NCBI GenBank assembly: GCA_041749015.1
Contig: JBGTCD010000134.1
Coordinates: forward strand, 1 to 64,000
Origin: JBGTCD01 sp041749015
Lineage (GTDB): Bacteria; Bacteroidota; Bacteroidia; Cytophagales; Cyclobacteriaceae
Direction: 5' to 3'
Length of the DNA stretch: 64,000 bases
The first letter of the stretch is position 1. Each line of letters begins with the position of its first letter. The notes under the pieces were generated by a model, which did no database searches, was not told the origin of the DNA, and worked only from the letters and a program-made list of their open reading frames with translations. This document shows, one piece after another, positions 7,852 to 16,974 of the stretch. A program made the position numbers and the translations under genes.

Positions 7852-10749
7852 GTGAAGGAAAACTTTTTTAAACAGTATTTAAAGATTTGTTTTGGGGTGG
7901 CGGTATTTTCCTTGCTGCTATTCACCGAGGCACGTGCCACTCATTTGCGAGCGGGTGAAATTACTGCAGTGCTTCTCGATTGCCAAAGCCTGACGTATCG
8001 GATAACAATCAGGGTTTATACTGATACCAGTTCAGAGGTTAAATTTGGGGATGGGGTACTCGATTTTGGTGATGGCAGCGAACCTGTTATAGTTCCTGTG
8101 CAGGATAATGAACCCACCAATTTAGGGCCGGGGGTGGCTACTGCATCCTTTACTATTTTACATACTTATGGCGGGCCGGGAAGTTATACCATTTCCTACC
8201 TGGAGCCTAATAGAAATCCTGGCATTATCAATATGTCAAATTCTGTGAATACCACCTTTTACCTCGAATCCAGGATTATTATTGATCCTTTTTTTGGTTG
8301 TAATAATACCCCCAGGTTGCTAATACCACCGATAGACAGAGGATGTACAGGGGTTGCTTTTTTTCATAACGCAGGAGCCTTTGACCCTGATGGTGACAGT
8401 ATTTCATTTGAGTTGGTAGTACCCAGGCAAAATCGCGGCACCGACGTAAATGGCTACCAGTTTCCTGCTGAGCCTACCTTTTATACAGGATTAAATTTTA
8501 ATACAGCCAACGAGGCAGGGAATGGCCCACCGAGTTTTTCTATAGATCCCGTTTCAGGCACCATCACCTGGGATGCCCCGGGAGCACAGGGTGAATACCA
8601 AATTGCCTTCAGGATCAAGGAGTGGAGACGCGTTTTTGGTCAGTGGTTTCAAATAGGCTACGTGACAAGAGATATGCAAATCATCGTGGAGGATTGTGAT
8701 AACGAGCGGCCTGACCTAATTATTCCTGAGGATATTTGTGTGGAGGCAGGCACTCTTATAGAAGAAACTATTTTTGGAATAGACCCCGATAATGACAATG
8801 TAAAAATCGAAGCTTTTTCTGAAATTTTTAATTTACTTGATTCTCCCGCTGAATTTGCATTTGGGCCACCCGATTTTCTCCCTGTTACCCCTAACCCTGC
8901 AGAAGGTTTTTTTACCTGGCAGACCACCTGTTCTCATGTCAAAGAGCAGCCTTACCAGGTAGTATTTAAAATCACCGATAATGGTGCTCCAAATCTCGTT
9001 ACTTTTAAAACCTGGAATATTAAGGTAATAGGCCCACGGCCCGAATGGGTAGATGCCAACGTCGATTTAGGTACCAAAACTGCAACTTTGGAATGGGAGC
9101 AATATACTTGCCAGAATGCGGAGCTGATAGAGGTATGGCGCAGGGTGGACAGCTTCCTGTATGATCCGGAAGAATGTGAAACCGGTATGCCGGATTTTCT
9201 AGGCTACCAGATGATCAGCCAAAGGCCCATTAATGAATCGGTGTTTATCGACAGTAACAATGGTCAGGGCCTGGCTCCGGGAGCTAAATATTGTTATCGT
9301 TTGGTGGCAAGATTTCCCAGTCCAAGGGGTGGGGAGAGTATTATCTCAGAGGAAATCTGTCTGGACCCGATTCTGTCGGATGTTCCGGTCATTACCCATG
9401 TCACTGTTGATGCCACCGATACCGAGGCGGGTGTTATTACCGTGAGCTGGAGAGAGCCTTTTGAAATTGATCCGGGCCAATTCCCCCCACCTTATCGCTA
9501 TGAAGTGTACCGTGCTGATGGTTTTACAGGAAGTACTAACCTTACCCTCGTAGGTACCATAGATCAGCAGATCAATCCGGGTGACAGCCTGACCTTTACT
9601 GACACTGGACTCAATACAGAGGACCTGGTTTACAACTATCGCATTACTTTATTTGCCCCCACAGGAGCTTCAGGAGAATCGCCCGTGGACACTTCCGTGC
9701 CGGCATCAAGCGTACGGTTAGAATTAACGCCTTTCTTTCAGGGCATCGAACTGGATTGGTCAGCGGTGGTACCATGGTCAAATAATACCCAGGAATTCCC
9801 GATGCATTATATTTATCGCGACCGGGCCAATGGGGGCTCCCCCACCGATTTGGTGCTGATCGACAGTGTCGATGTCAATATCGATGGTTTTAATTACGTG
9901 GATGAGGGTCAATTCAACGGTATTCCCCTGAATGAAGAACAAGAGTATTGCTACAGAGTACTTACTTTTGGTACTTATGGAAATCCGGAGATCAATGCAC
10001 CACAGGAGAATTTCTCCCAAATAATTTGCGGTAGACCCAATGACACCATTCCCCCATGCTCGCCCAGAGTGGAAATAGAATTGACAGACTGCGAACAGTT
10101 TTTTGCTGAAGCTTGCAATTTTACTGATTTCAGCAACACGCTATCCTGGATACGAAGGGAAGATGACGGATGCAGTGACAATGTGCAAAGCTATAATATT
10201 TATTTTACCAGTCGAAGAGGGCAGGAATATGAACTCATAGCCAATGTACCAGGCACGGAGTTTGTCCATGATAATTTAAGCTCGTTTGCAGGTTGTTATC
10301 GAATAAGTGCGATCAACCGTTCAGGCATCGAAGGGGAGCTCAGTGAAGAAATCTGTAATGACAATTGTCCAAATTTTGAGCTGCCTAATGTGTTCACCCC
10401 TAATGGTGATGATTGCAATGATGTGTTTGGTCCTTACCATGATAATACCCCTGCCTTTGATGATGAAACAGGGACTTTTGCCAGGAATTGCTTTACTACC
10501 GACTTATCCAAATGTGCCCGTTTCGTATTGTCCGTAAGACTTGTGGTAGTCAACCGTTGGGGAAAGCCAGTTTTTAATTATGAATCGGGCGGGGAAAATA
10601 GCATCCTCATCAATTGGGATGGCCGGAGTAATGAAGGGGTGGAGCTTGCTACTGGTACTTATTTCTACCATGCTGAGGTTATATTCGATGTGGTAGATCC
10701 AACCAAACAAAAGAGAGATTTCAAAGGATGGGTGGAGATAAAACGATAG
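7852..10749 (+). CDS. Large secreted protein with T9SS type B (gliding-associated) C-terminal domain
   Basis: 965 residues. The start is GTG at 7852: an in-frame TGA lies two codons upstream, and the signal peptide (KICFGVAVFSLLLFTEARA) follows directly. The mature part begins THLRAGEITA, common in large gliding-associated secreted proteins. Residues about 60-290 contain PKD/cadherin-like segments (GDGSEPVIVP, FDPDGDSISFELVVP, GTITWDAPGAQGEYQI). Residues about 400-830 hold several fibronectin-III-like repeats with paired cysteines (YCYRLVARF, YEVYRADGF, EYCYRVLTFG, CYRISAINRSG). The last 90 residues are the type B sorting domain: LPNVFTPNGDDCNDVFGP, VVNRWGKPVFNY, INWDGRSNEG, GTYFYHAEV. It should be exported by Sec, crossed over the outer membrane by T9SS, and act on the surface or outside. 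Function beyond adhesion-like architecture is unknown. Confidence 0.92.
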   Translation: MKENFFKQYLKICFGVAVFSLLLFTEARATHLRAGEITAVLLDCQSLTYRITIRVYTDTSSEVKFGDGVLDFGDGSEPVIVPVQDNEPTNLGPGVATASFTILHTYGGPGSYTISYLEPNRNPGIINMSNSVNTTFYLESRIIIDPFFGCNNTPRLLIPPIDRGCTGVAFFHNAGAFDPDGDSISFELVVPRQNRGTDVNGYQFPAEPTFYTGLNFNTANEAGNGPPSFSIDPVSGTITWDAPGAQGEYQIAFRIKEWRRVFGQWFQIGYVTRDMQIIVEDCDNERPDLIIPEDICVEAGTLIEETIFGIDPDNDNVKIEAFSEIFNLLDSPAEFAFGPPDFLPVTPNPAEGFFTWQTTCSHVKEQPYQVVFKITDNGAPNLVTFKTWNIKVIGPRPEWVDANVDLGTKTATLEWEQYTCQNAELIEVWRRVDSFLYDPEECETGMPDFLGYQMISQRPINESVFIDSNNGQGLAPGAKYCYRLVARFPSPRGGESIISEEICLDPILSDVPVITHVTVDATDTEAGVITVSWREPFEIDPGQFPPPYRYEVYRADGFTGSTNLTLVGTIDQQINPGDSLTFTDTGLNTEDLVYNYRITLFAPTGASGESPVDTSVPASSVRLELTPFFQGIELDWSAVVPWSNNTQEFPMHYIYRDRANGGSPTDLVLIDSVDVNIDGFNYVDEGQFNGIPLNEEQEYCYRVLTFGTYGNPEINAPQENFSQIICGRPNDTIPPCSPRVEIELTDCEQFFAEACNFTDFSNTLSWIRREDDGCSDNVQSYNIYFTSRRGQEYELIANVPGTEFVHDNLSSFAGCYRISAINRSGIEGELSEEICNDNCPNFELPNVFTPNGDDCNDVFGPYHDNTPAFDDETGTFARNCFTTDLSKCARFVLSVRLVVVNRWGKPVFNYESGGENSILINWDGRSNEGVELATGTYFYHAEVIFDVVDPTKQKRDFKGWVEIKR

Positions 10750-11165
10750 CAACTCCAGGCTTCGATCACCGTCCGGTGCTCCTTTTCGACGGAGTCTGTA
10801 ACTTGTGCAATAATTCGGTTAATTTCATACTGGACCGGGACAAGAAGGAAAGATTTTTTTTTGCCTCACTTCAATCTGATTATGCTAATTACATGCTTTC
10901 CAAATTTGGCGATGACGCTAATAATTTGGATTCAGTCGTTTTAATCCACCAGGGCAGACTCTATAAAAAAAGCCGGGCGGTACTTCGGGCCGCTAAACTG
11001 ATAGGCAGAGGTTGGCAACTTCTTTATTTTATTTTTATCATCATACCCACATTTATTGCCAACCCAGTTTATGATATCATAGCTCGAAATCGCTATAAGT
11101 GGTTTGGAAAAAGGGAGTCTTGCAGGATGCCTACCCTAGACATCAAGGCCAGGTTCCTGGACTAA
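10728..11165 (+). CDS. DCC family thiol-disulfide oxidoreductase (DUF393)
   Basis: 145 residues. The family motif is DGVCNLCNNSVNFILDRDKK near residue 20 (D-x-V-C-x-x-C), followed by the conserved FFASLQSDYA. The C-terminal part has a hydrophobic segment (LLYFIFIIIPTFIANPVYDIIARNRYKWFGK), typical of the family. The proteins are predicted thioredoxin-like redox proteins; substrates are not known. The gene starts inside the last 22 bases of the T9SS cargo gene, so translation is probably coupled to it. A redox role in cysteine pairing of the upstream cargo is conceivable but unproven, since DCC proteins are usually cytosolic or membrane-associated. Confidence 0.88.
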   Translation: MGGDKTIATPGFDHRPVLLFDGVCNLCNNSVNFILDRDKKERFFFASLQSDYANYMLSKFGDDANNLDSVVLIHQGRLYKKSRAVLRAAKLIGRGWQLLYFIFIIIPTFIANPVYDIIARNRYKWFGKRESCRMPTLDIKARFLD

Positions 11166-11266
11166 CAAGACAATAAAATTTTTTCTGTGCTATCGCTAAT
11201 TTTCAACTCCTGAAAAATTATTTAATTTTACAGCTTTTAAAATATTAGCAAGAAAACTTCAATCCA

Positions 11267-12142
11267 ATGAATGCATATATTTTCCCCGGTCAGGGGGCTC
11301 AATTTCCCGGAATGGGCAAGGACCTTTATGAAGTGCATGCAAAAGCAAAACCACTTTTCGAGATAGCGAATCAGATTTTGGGGTATTCCATTACCGATAT
11401 CATGTTTGAGGGAGATGCGGAAGCTTTGAAACAAACCCGCGTGACTCAGCCTGCTATTTTCCTGCATTCTGTGATCCTGGCCAGGGTAAGTACACAGTTC
11501 AAGCCAGACATGGTTGCCGGGCATTCTCTGGGAGAATTTTCAGCCTTGGTTGCTGTTGATGGACTATCATTTGAAGACGGCCTTAAGCTTGTATATACGA
11601 GAGCGATGGCCATGCAAAAGGCATGCGAACAAAATCCATCTACCATGGCTGCAATTTTGGGATTGGATGATGCCGTGGTAGAAAAGATATGTGCAACCAT
11701 GGAGGATGTGGTGGTAGCGGCTAATTATAATTGCCCGGGGCAGCTGGTGATTTCGGGAACCTTTGAAGGGATTGAAAAAGCCTGTGAAAAAATGAAGGAG
11801 GCAGGCGCCAAAAGAGCTTTACCGCTTCCGGTTGGGGGTGCCTTTCATTCTCCCTTGATGGAGCCAGCCCGACAGGAGTTGGCTGAGGCAATAGCTCAGG
11901 CCAGCTTCAAAGTTCCAAAATGTCCGATTTATCAAAATGTGAATGCAAGGCCCTCTCAGGAAGTAAGCACCATCAAGCAGAATCTAATTGACCAGCTCAC
12001 CGCTCCGGTCCGTTGGACCCAAACGGTAGAAAACATGGTGACCGATGGGGCCAGCCATTTCATCGAGTGTGGCCCCGGTAAAGTTTTGCAGGGGCTGGTT
12101 CGAAAAATTGCCCCAGATGTGACTACGGCCTCTATCGAGTGA
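11267..12142 (+). CDS. fabD: Malonyl-CoA:ACP transacylase
   Basis: 291 residues, normal length. The N-terminal FPGQGAQFPGMGKDL is the family signature. The nucleophile serine lies in GHSLGEFSAL at about residue 86, and the catalytic histidine in GGAFHSPLM at about 195. It moves malonyl from CoA to acyl carrier protein for fatty acid chain extension in the cytosol. It stands alone here; fabH is found 26 kb away in this window and no other fab genes are near. The 3' end overlaps convergent folK by 11 bases. Confidence 0.96.
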   Translation: MNAYIFPGQGAQFPGMGKDLYEVHAKAKPLFEIANQILGYSITDIMFEGDAEALKQTRVTQPAIFLHSVILARVSTQFKPDMVAGHSLGEFSALVAVDGLSFEDGLKLVYTRAMAMQKACEQNPSTMAAILGLDDAVVEKICATMEDVVVAANYNCPGQLVISGTFEGIEKACEKMKEAGAKRALPLPVGGAFHSPLMEPARQELAEAIAQASFKVPKCPIYQNVNARPSQEVSTIKQNLIDQLTAPVRWTQTVENMVTDGASHFIECGPGKVLQGLVRKIAPDVTTASIE

Positions 12143-12620
12143 TTTTGATGACCTTCAAATCGTCTTGACAATCCTGAAGTAATTGTAATTGAGTTTTTTG
12201 GCGAACGGGGTGTATGAACTCCGAGGCTATTTCACACAAGGGCACAAGCGTAAAACGACGATTGGGAATTTCCGGATGAGGCACTTTGAGTCCGGAGTCA
12301 TTGATGATTTGGTCATTGTAATACAATAAGTCAATATCAATAATCCTGGGTCCCCATTTGGATTTTCGGGCTCTACCCATTTTTTTTTCTATGGTTTGCA
12401 GGGTTTCCAATACTATGGTAGGCGACATTTTGGTTTCAACTTGGACTACCTGATTAAGAAAATCGTTTTGATTAGTATTTCCCCACGGTGCAGTGCTGTA
12501 GACTGATGAGCATTGTTTAATTTTCAAATCATAATTATTCAATTCCAAAATCGCACGGGCCAGATTGGACTTTGGGTCACCCAAATTGCTTCCTAATAAT
12601 AGAAATATCCCGTTCCTCAC
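12132..12620 (-). CDS. folK: 2-amino-4-hydroxy-6-hydroxymethyldihydropteridine pyrophosphokinase
   Basis: 162 residues, family length. Signatures: LLLGSNLGDPKSNL at the N-terminus, then KKMGRARKSKWGPRIIDIDLLYY, which carries the acidic Mg-binding pair (DID), and LKVPHPEIPNRRFTLVPL. It transfers pyrophosphate from ATP to the pterin in folate synthesis. No other folate gene is adjacent. It is divergent from sppA across a 71-base gap that holds a perfect inverted repeat. Confidence 0.95.
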   Translation of the reverse strand: MRNGIFLLLGSNLGDPKSNLARAILELNNYDLKIKQCSSVYSTAPWGNTNQNDFLNQVVQVETKMSPTIVLETLQTIEKKMGRARKSKWGPRIIDIDLLYYNDQIINDSGLKVPHPEIPNRRFTLVPLCEIASEFIHPVRQKTQLQLLQDCQDDLKVIKITR

Positions 12621-12634
12621 TTTTTATTGATGAT

Positions 12635-12665
12635 ATAAAGACAAATGTATTTAATTTGTCTTTAT
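12635..12665. promoter_or_regulatory. Perfect 12-base inverted repeat between folK and sppA
   Basis: ATAAAGACAAAT (12635-12646) and its exact complement ATTTGTCTTTAT (12654-12665) are separated by 7 bases. The minus strand carries TACATTTG (12649-12642), which matches the Bacteroidota -7 form TAnnTTTG and lies 21 bases from the folK start. The repeat therefore covers the likely folK promoter and could bind a dimeric regulator. A hairpin in the sppA leader is the other possibility. Confidence 0.45.
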
Positions 12666-12691
12666 AGAGAACCACATTAATACCCAAAACC

Positions 12692-14452
12692 ATGAGCTTT
12701 TTTAAACATCTATTGTCTGTAATCTTAGGGCTATTTATTTTTTCAATCATTTCTACTCTAATTGGATTCGCTTTTTTTTCTGTCATTATCAGTAGCTTTT
12801 CTTCCGATGATAAGGTAGAGGTAAAAGAGAATTCCATTCTTCATATCAAAATGGACCGGCCAATTACGGAAATGGAAAGTGAGGATCCCTTTGCTGAGTT
12901 TGGTGGCCCTTGGTTTCCCCCTAATTCTATGGGGATCGTTGATTTTAGAAAAGTAATAGAAAATGCCAAAGAAGAGGAAAACATCAAAGGCATCTTATTG
13001 GAGCTTTCCTGGTTTGCCGGAGGGTTGGCTTCTGTTGAAGAAATCAGACTGGCATTAGAAGACTTTAAGGAATCCGGAAAATTCATTGTGGCTTATGGTA
13101 ATTATTATTCGGAAGCAGGATACTATCTGGCTTCTGTTGCTGACGAAATTTACCTTAACCCACAAGGAGGAGTAGAATTGAATGGCTTAGCAGCCAGATT
13201 GATGTTTTTCAAAGGTATGTTTGAAAAGCTCGATATTGAAGTCGAGATTTTCAGAGTAGGAGAGTTTAAAAGTGCGGTAGAGCCTTTTATGAGAAAAGAC
13301 ATGAGTGACGAAAATCGCCTTCAAATAAAGGAGCTTTTAGAATCCGTCTACACCCATGTTTTAACCGGGGTAAGTACCTCAAGAGGTTTGGAACTGGCCT
13401 CAGTGAGGGATATTTCAGATAATATGCTGATAAGAACCCCAAAGGATGCCGTAACTCTCGGCATGGTCAAAGACCTAAAATATGAGGATGAGGTAAGAGA
13501 TATCATTCGGGAAAAAGTAGGGATCGAAAAGGAGGCCGACCTTAATACCATTACTTATAGTAAGTATAAAAAGAAGCCTGGTAAATTTAACAGATCCAAA
13601 AATGAAATAGCGGTGATTGTGGCTACAGGACAGATTATGGAAGGTCAGAATGATACTGATGTCATTGGTTCGGATAGTTTTGTTAAAGAGTTGAGGAAGG
13701 CCAGGGATAATGAGAAAATCAAAGCCATTGTTCTGCGCATTAATTCACCCGGTGGTAGCTTTATCGCTTCGGATATCATGTGGCGGGAAATTCAGGTTGC
13801 CAAAGAGCATAAACCGGTAATTGCCTCCATGGGAGATCTTGCCGCTTCAGGAGGGTATTACCTGGCAATGGCTTGTGATACCATTGTAGCCCACCCTACT
13901 ACTATCACAGGTTCCATCGGAATTTTTGGGATACTTCCGAATATGGGCAAATTTTTCGAAAATAAGCTCGGGATCACTTCAGATGGCGTCTCAACCGGAA
14001 AGTACTCTGAATATTTCACCGTGCAAAGGGCCCTCACTGAAGATGAAAAAGAGATCATCCAGAAAGATGTGGAGCGTGGTTATGAGATTTTTACGACCAA
14101 AGCAGCTCAAGGCAGAAATATGGAGGTCGATGAACTGCTTAAAATTGCTTCCGGCAGGGTATGGTCCGGATTGCAGGGTAAAGAAAATGGCTTAGTGGAT
14201 GTAATTGGTTCCCTTAATGACGCCATTGCCATAGCGGTAATAAAAGCCGAATTGGAAGAGGACGACTTTAAAGTACACTATTACCCTAAGCCGGTGCCAT
14301 TTATTGAGCAGCTATTAAACCCTAATCCAGATGCAGCTATGGATGCAATGCTGGCAGATGAAATGGGGGTTGAATACCTGAGACAGGTCAGAAGGTTAAA
14401 AAATATGCGGGGTGTTCAGGCCTTGTTGCCATTCGAATTGGTGATCGAATAA
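12692..14452 (+). CDS. sppA: Signal peptide peptidase SppA, long (two-domain) form
   Basis: 586 residues, matching the tandem-domain form. An N-terminal membrane anchor spans about residues 8-33. The first S49 domain carries the general-base lysine in FRVGEFKSAVEPFM (about residue 193). The second domain carries the nucleophile serine in GDLAASGGYYLAMACD (about 385), preceded by LRINSPGGS and followed by TGSIGIFG. The enzyme cuts membrane-embedded leftover signal peptides. Catalytic residues of both halves are present, so it should be active. Start at the ATG before the anchor. Confidence 0.95.
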   Translation: MSFFKHLLSVILGLFIFSIISTLIGFAFFSVIISSFSSDDKVEVKENSILHIKMDRPITEMESEDPFAEFGGPWFPPNSMGIVDFRKVIENAKEEENIKGILLELSWFAGGLASVEEIRLALEDFKESGKFIVAYGNYYSEAGYYLASVADEIYLNPQGGVELNGLAARLMFFKGMFEKLDIEVEIFRVGEFKSAVEPFMRKDMSDENRLQIKELLESVYTHVLTGVSTSRGLELASVRDISDNMLIRTPKDAVTLGMVKDLKYEDEVRDIIREKVGIEKEADLNTITYSKYKKKPGKFNRSKNEIAVIVATGQIMEGQNDTDVIGSDSFVKELRKARDNEKIKAIVLRINSPGGSFIASDIMWREIQVAKEHKPVIASMGDLAASGGYYLAMACDTIVAHPTTITGSIGIFGILPNMGKFFENKLGITSDGVSTGKYSEYFTVQRALTEDEKEIIQKDVERGYEIFTTKAAQGRNMEVDELLKIASGRVWSGLQGKENGLVDVIGSLNDAIAIAVIKAELEEDDFKVHYYPKPVPFIEQLLNPNPDAAMDAMLADEMGVEYLRQVRRLKNMRGVQALLPFELVIE

Positions 14453-14488
14453 TTATGGGATTTGGGATTACCTTTCTAAATTTGGTCC

Positions 14489-15475
14489 ATGGATTATATT
14501 AGAACTGACTGGACCAGGGAAGAAATCAAAAAAATTTATGATAAGCCGGTATTGGAGCTCATCCATGAAGCCGGTAAAATGCACAGACGGTTTCATGAAG
14601 CCGGTGAAGTGCAGGTTTGTACCCTTCTGTCTGTGAAAACCGGGGGGTGCCCGGAAGATTGTGCTTATTGTCCTCAGGCCGCCCGGTACCATACTGATGT
14701 GGAGGTCCACAAACTACTACCTGTAGATGAAGTTTTAAACAATGCCAGAGAAGCTAAAGCCTCCGGTAGCACCAGGTTCTGCATGGGCGCTGCATGGCGG
14801 GAGGTAAGAGATAATAGAGACTTTGACAAGGTAGTTGACATGGTCAAAGGGGTAAGTGCCCTTGGTCTTGAGGTCTGCTGCACCCTGGGGATGCTATCCA
14901 AAGAGCAAGCTAAAAAACTGCATGAAGCAGGGCTCTATGCTTATAACCATAATCTGGATACCAGTGAAGATTTTTATGATGAGATCATCTCTACCCGTGA
15001 ATATAAGGATCGGCTCGACACCCTGGAAAATGTACGGGAATCAAAAATATCGGTTTGCTCAGGCGGGATCATCGGCATGGGCGAGTCTGTGAATGACCGG
15101 ATTGGAATGCTGCATACCCTGGCGACCCTTACTGAACATCCTGAATCTGTGCCCGTAAATGCTTTAGTGCCTGTTCCGGGCACCCCGTTGGAGGATCAAC
15201 CCAAAGTGAGTGTGTGGGAGATGGTGCGCATGATCGCCACCGCGAGGATCATTATGCCCAGGGCAATGGTCCGATTAAGCGCTGGACGGGTTCGCATGAC
15301 ACTCGAAGAGCAGGCACTATGTTTTCTGGCAGGTGCTAACTCCATATTTGCCGGAGAGAAACTATTGACCACACCCAATCCTGATGCGGTTTCTGATCAG
15401 ATGATGTTTAATGTTTTGAACCTCAAACCAAGAACTGCTTACAAGGAGGCTTCACAGCCTGTCGACAGGACATAA
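14489..15475 (+). CDS. bioB: Biotin synthase
   Basis: 328 residues. The radical-SAM cysteines are in [12 protein letters not shown] (about residues 53-60). Further signatures are [24 protein letters not shown] and SAGRVRM, all diagnostic for BioB. It inserts sulfur into dethiobiotin. It starts 36 bases after sppA and may be co-transcribed with it. No other biotin genes are present in the window. Confidence 0.97.
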   Translation: MDYIRTDWTREEIKKIYDKPVLELIHEAGKMHRRFHEAGEVQVCTLLSVKTGGCPEDCAYCPQAARYHTDVEVHKLLPVDEVLNNAREAKASGSTRFCMGAAWREVRDNRDFDKVVDMVKGVSALGLEVCCTLGMLSKEQAKKLHEAGLYAYNHNLDTSEDFYDEIISTREYKDRLDTLENVRESKISVCSGGIIGMGESVNDRIGMLHTLATLTEHPESVPVNALVPVPGTPLEDQPKVSVWEMVRMIATARIIMPRAMVRLSAGRVRMTLEEQALCFLAGANSIFAGEKLLTTPNPDAVSDQMMFNVLNLKPRTAYKEASQPVDRT

Positions 15476-15781
15476 GGCAGAATTCTTAACCTTATATATT
15501 CAATTACGTTTTAAAGTATCCTCCGGTTACATTAGGTTTCTGACCGGTATAAAAAATACTTTTTATAGATACCTGAGCTTATGCAACTTCCTAGAAGGCA
15601 TCTTATATCTTCGTCAATCCCTCAATGGTTATTGTTTATTTATAATAATCCTAAATTTATAAAAATAAAAAATAGAATTATATAAACACGAAATCCTTGA
15701 TTATTTTTTTTCAAGGAGTGATTTGCCCATGTAAGGTTTACGGCGGGTAATTAACTTTTCTTCTTTTTCTTTCATATACTG

Positions 15782-15810
15782 TTGAAACCAATTTTGGTTT
15801 CAATTTTTTT
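15782..15810 (+). terminator. Hairpin followed by T-run
   Basis: TTGAAACCAA and its exact complement TTGGTTTCAA are separated by 2 bases and followed by TTTTTTT. This is the form of a rho-independent terminator on the plus strand, though the stem is AT-rich and lies about 300 bases after bioB. Confidence 0.45.
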
Positions 15811-16259
15811 TACTTTTTTTTCTTCAGAGAATTCCGAAAAATTCATTCTCAAAAGGGCATTTTCACTCCTTTTTTTAATTGTTTTTAACTGAGCCAATTC
15901 TTTTTGGCTGTAAAAGATTACTTCCAATTAGGCGACCTGAACACATTACCATTGGTTGAGCCCATGCCTTCTAGGCTATTTTAACACTTCCTTGTATGGC
16001 TATTCACCACACTCTATATTCAGGAAGCAGTTCGTTTGGTACTGGTCACACGGGAATAACCAATGATCGTTTACTCCTTTCACCCTATGGGATCCTTAAT
16101 TACTTTTCAATCCCTAATGAGTAGATGGGCTTCACCTATACGCCATTTGGCGTGTATGTACTTTACATGCACCCTTGGCCTAAAATTGTGCTTATGGCTG
16201 TCCGACCAAGAGGTCAACAGATCAAGGCCAGGACACCATTATTTTGTCATCAAATAGTG

Positions 16260-16409
16260 ATCAGCTGATAGTGCGTGTTGGTTGCTTTCTTAATCATAAA
16301 GCTACCTGATACCTGGTAGTTAAACAAAAACTACCTCGTACACGCTACCACATTAGTGCCCACCCTTACTTACGGAAAAAGGCTTCAGATATTATCTGTA
16401 GCCTTTTTT
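16260..16409 (+). ncRNA. Candidate small structured RNA
   Basis: An outer pairing GCGTGT (16273-16278) with ACACGC (16340-16345) encloses a perfect stem, GGTAGTT (16315-16321) with AACTACC (16329-16335). GGTAG can pair instead with CTACC at 16302-16306 or 16345-16349, so competing folds exist. A palindrome ATCAGCTGAT sits at 16260-16269, and a strong terminator ends the unit at 16409. A weak promoter-like TATTTTG lies near 16240. No known RNA family is recognised (not tmRNA, RNase P or SRP RNA). Nothing downstream on this strand is coding, so it would be a free small RNA. Speculative. Confidence 0.3.
16376..16409. terminator. Strong bidirectional terminator
   Basis: AAAAAGGCT (16376-16384) pairs with AGCCTTTTT (16400-16408), with CAGATA and TATCTG continuing the stem inside. 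T-runs result on both strands. On the minus strand it lies 30 bases after the last small peptide gene (stop at 16438); on the plus strand it would end the candidate RNA. Confidence 0.75.
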
Positions 16410-16437
16410 CTTCCCCTACAGGGAAAGAAAGGGATCC

Positions 16438-16611
16438 TTAATCCCACTGACCCGCGTCTTCTATCATCTCTGCTTTGAAGTCCACAGACTGCTCAACAGC
16501 AGTGATTTCAGTTGAATTCGTTTTGACCTTTGCCTCAGGCTTTAGGATCACGAAAGATGCTAATACCATGGCGATGCCTGCGATAATGAATATGGATACT
16601 TTTGATTTCAT
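16438..16611 (-). CDS. Small exported or membrane-anchored peptide, C-terminus GQWD
   Basis: 57 residues, ATG at 16611, TAA at 16438. An N-terminal hydrophobic segment (VSIFIIAGIAMVLASFVIL) is followed by an acidic, polar tail ending MIEDAGQWD. It has no lipobox cysteine, unlike the two genes upstream, but shares their last four residues. It is the last of three small genes on the minus strand, followed by a terminator. The hydrophobic segment could be a signal peptide or an anchor. No family is recognised; that it is a real gene is supported by the shared tail and the terminator. Confidence 0.6.
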   Translation of the reverse strand: MKSKVSIFIIAGIAMVLASFVILKPEAKVKTNSTEITAVEQSVDFKAEMIEDAGQWD

Positions 16612-16657
16612 GACATTTTTATAATTAAGTTAATAAATGATGATTTGGGTTTAAAAA

Positions 16658-16795
16658 TTAGTCCCATTGACCTTTATCGTCTTGTTCCTTTACAGGGGAT
16701 GGGTCATTCTCCATCACAGAGATTTCTTCTTCCATACATCCGGTGAAGGTTGCAGCCAGGGCTACAGTGAATAGGATTGCGAATAATTTTTTCAT
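16658..16795 (-). CDS. Small lipoprotein-like peptide, copy A
   Basis: 45 residues from an ATG at 16795; an earlier in-frame start would put extra residues before a good signal peptide and is unlikely. The signal MKKLFAILFTVALAATFTGC ends in a lipobox-like FTGC, leaving a mature acidic peptide of about 26 residues (MEEEISVMENDPSPV, then KEQDDKGQWD). It should be exported and probably lipidated. It is nearly identical to copy B: the coding parts differ by two bases, one silent and one Glu/Asp. Function unknown. Confidence 0.65.
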   Translation of the reverse strand: MKKLFAILFTVALAATFTGCMEEEISVMENDPSPVKEQDDKGQWD

Positions 16796-16836
16796 GGTTT
16801 TCACGGTTTTAGGTTGATAAATGATGATTCGGAGGT

Positions 16837-16974
16837 CTAGTCCCATTGACCTTTATCGTCTTGTTCCTTTACAGGGGATGGGTCATTGTCCATCACAGAG
16901 ATTTCTTCTTCCATACATCCGGTGAAGGTTGCCGCCAGGGCTACAGTGAATAGGATTGCGAATAATTTTTTCAT
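16837..16974 (-). CDS. Small lipoprotein-like peptide, copy B
   Basis: 45 residues, ATG at 16974, TAG at 16837. Same signal and lipobox as copy A; the mature part differs only by Asp for Glu (VMDNDP). It ends in DDKGQWD. It is the first of the three small genes and lies divergent from the TPR sensor kinase gene (217 bases between starts). That two copies keep an intact frame, with one conservative and one silent change, suggests they are coding. Confidence 0.65.
   Translation of the reverse strand: MKKLFAILFTVALAATFTGCMEEEISVMDNDPSPVKEQDDKGQWD

Larger units (their letters stand above)
15476..16437. other. Long non-coding stretch with hairpins
   Basis: 962 bases with no convincing gene. The first 420 bases are very AT-rich with long T-runs; a weak hairpin at 15546-15573 may end bioB transcription. 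The next 500 bases are less AT-rich and contain short open frames (for example 15996-16124, and 16063-16257) whose translations resemble nothing I know. Several hairpins are present: around 16138-16160 (GCC/GGC with ATAC/GTAT), ATGTA/TACAT just after, and the group described separately at 16260-16409. It may hold a structured RNA or the remains of a decayed gene. Confidence 0.5.

Noticed and set aside
16063..16257. 64-codon open frame in the non-coding stretch
   Set aside because: No recognisable motif, no clear promoter, and hairpins occupy the region. A 42-codon frame from 15996 is equally unconvincing.
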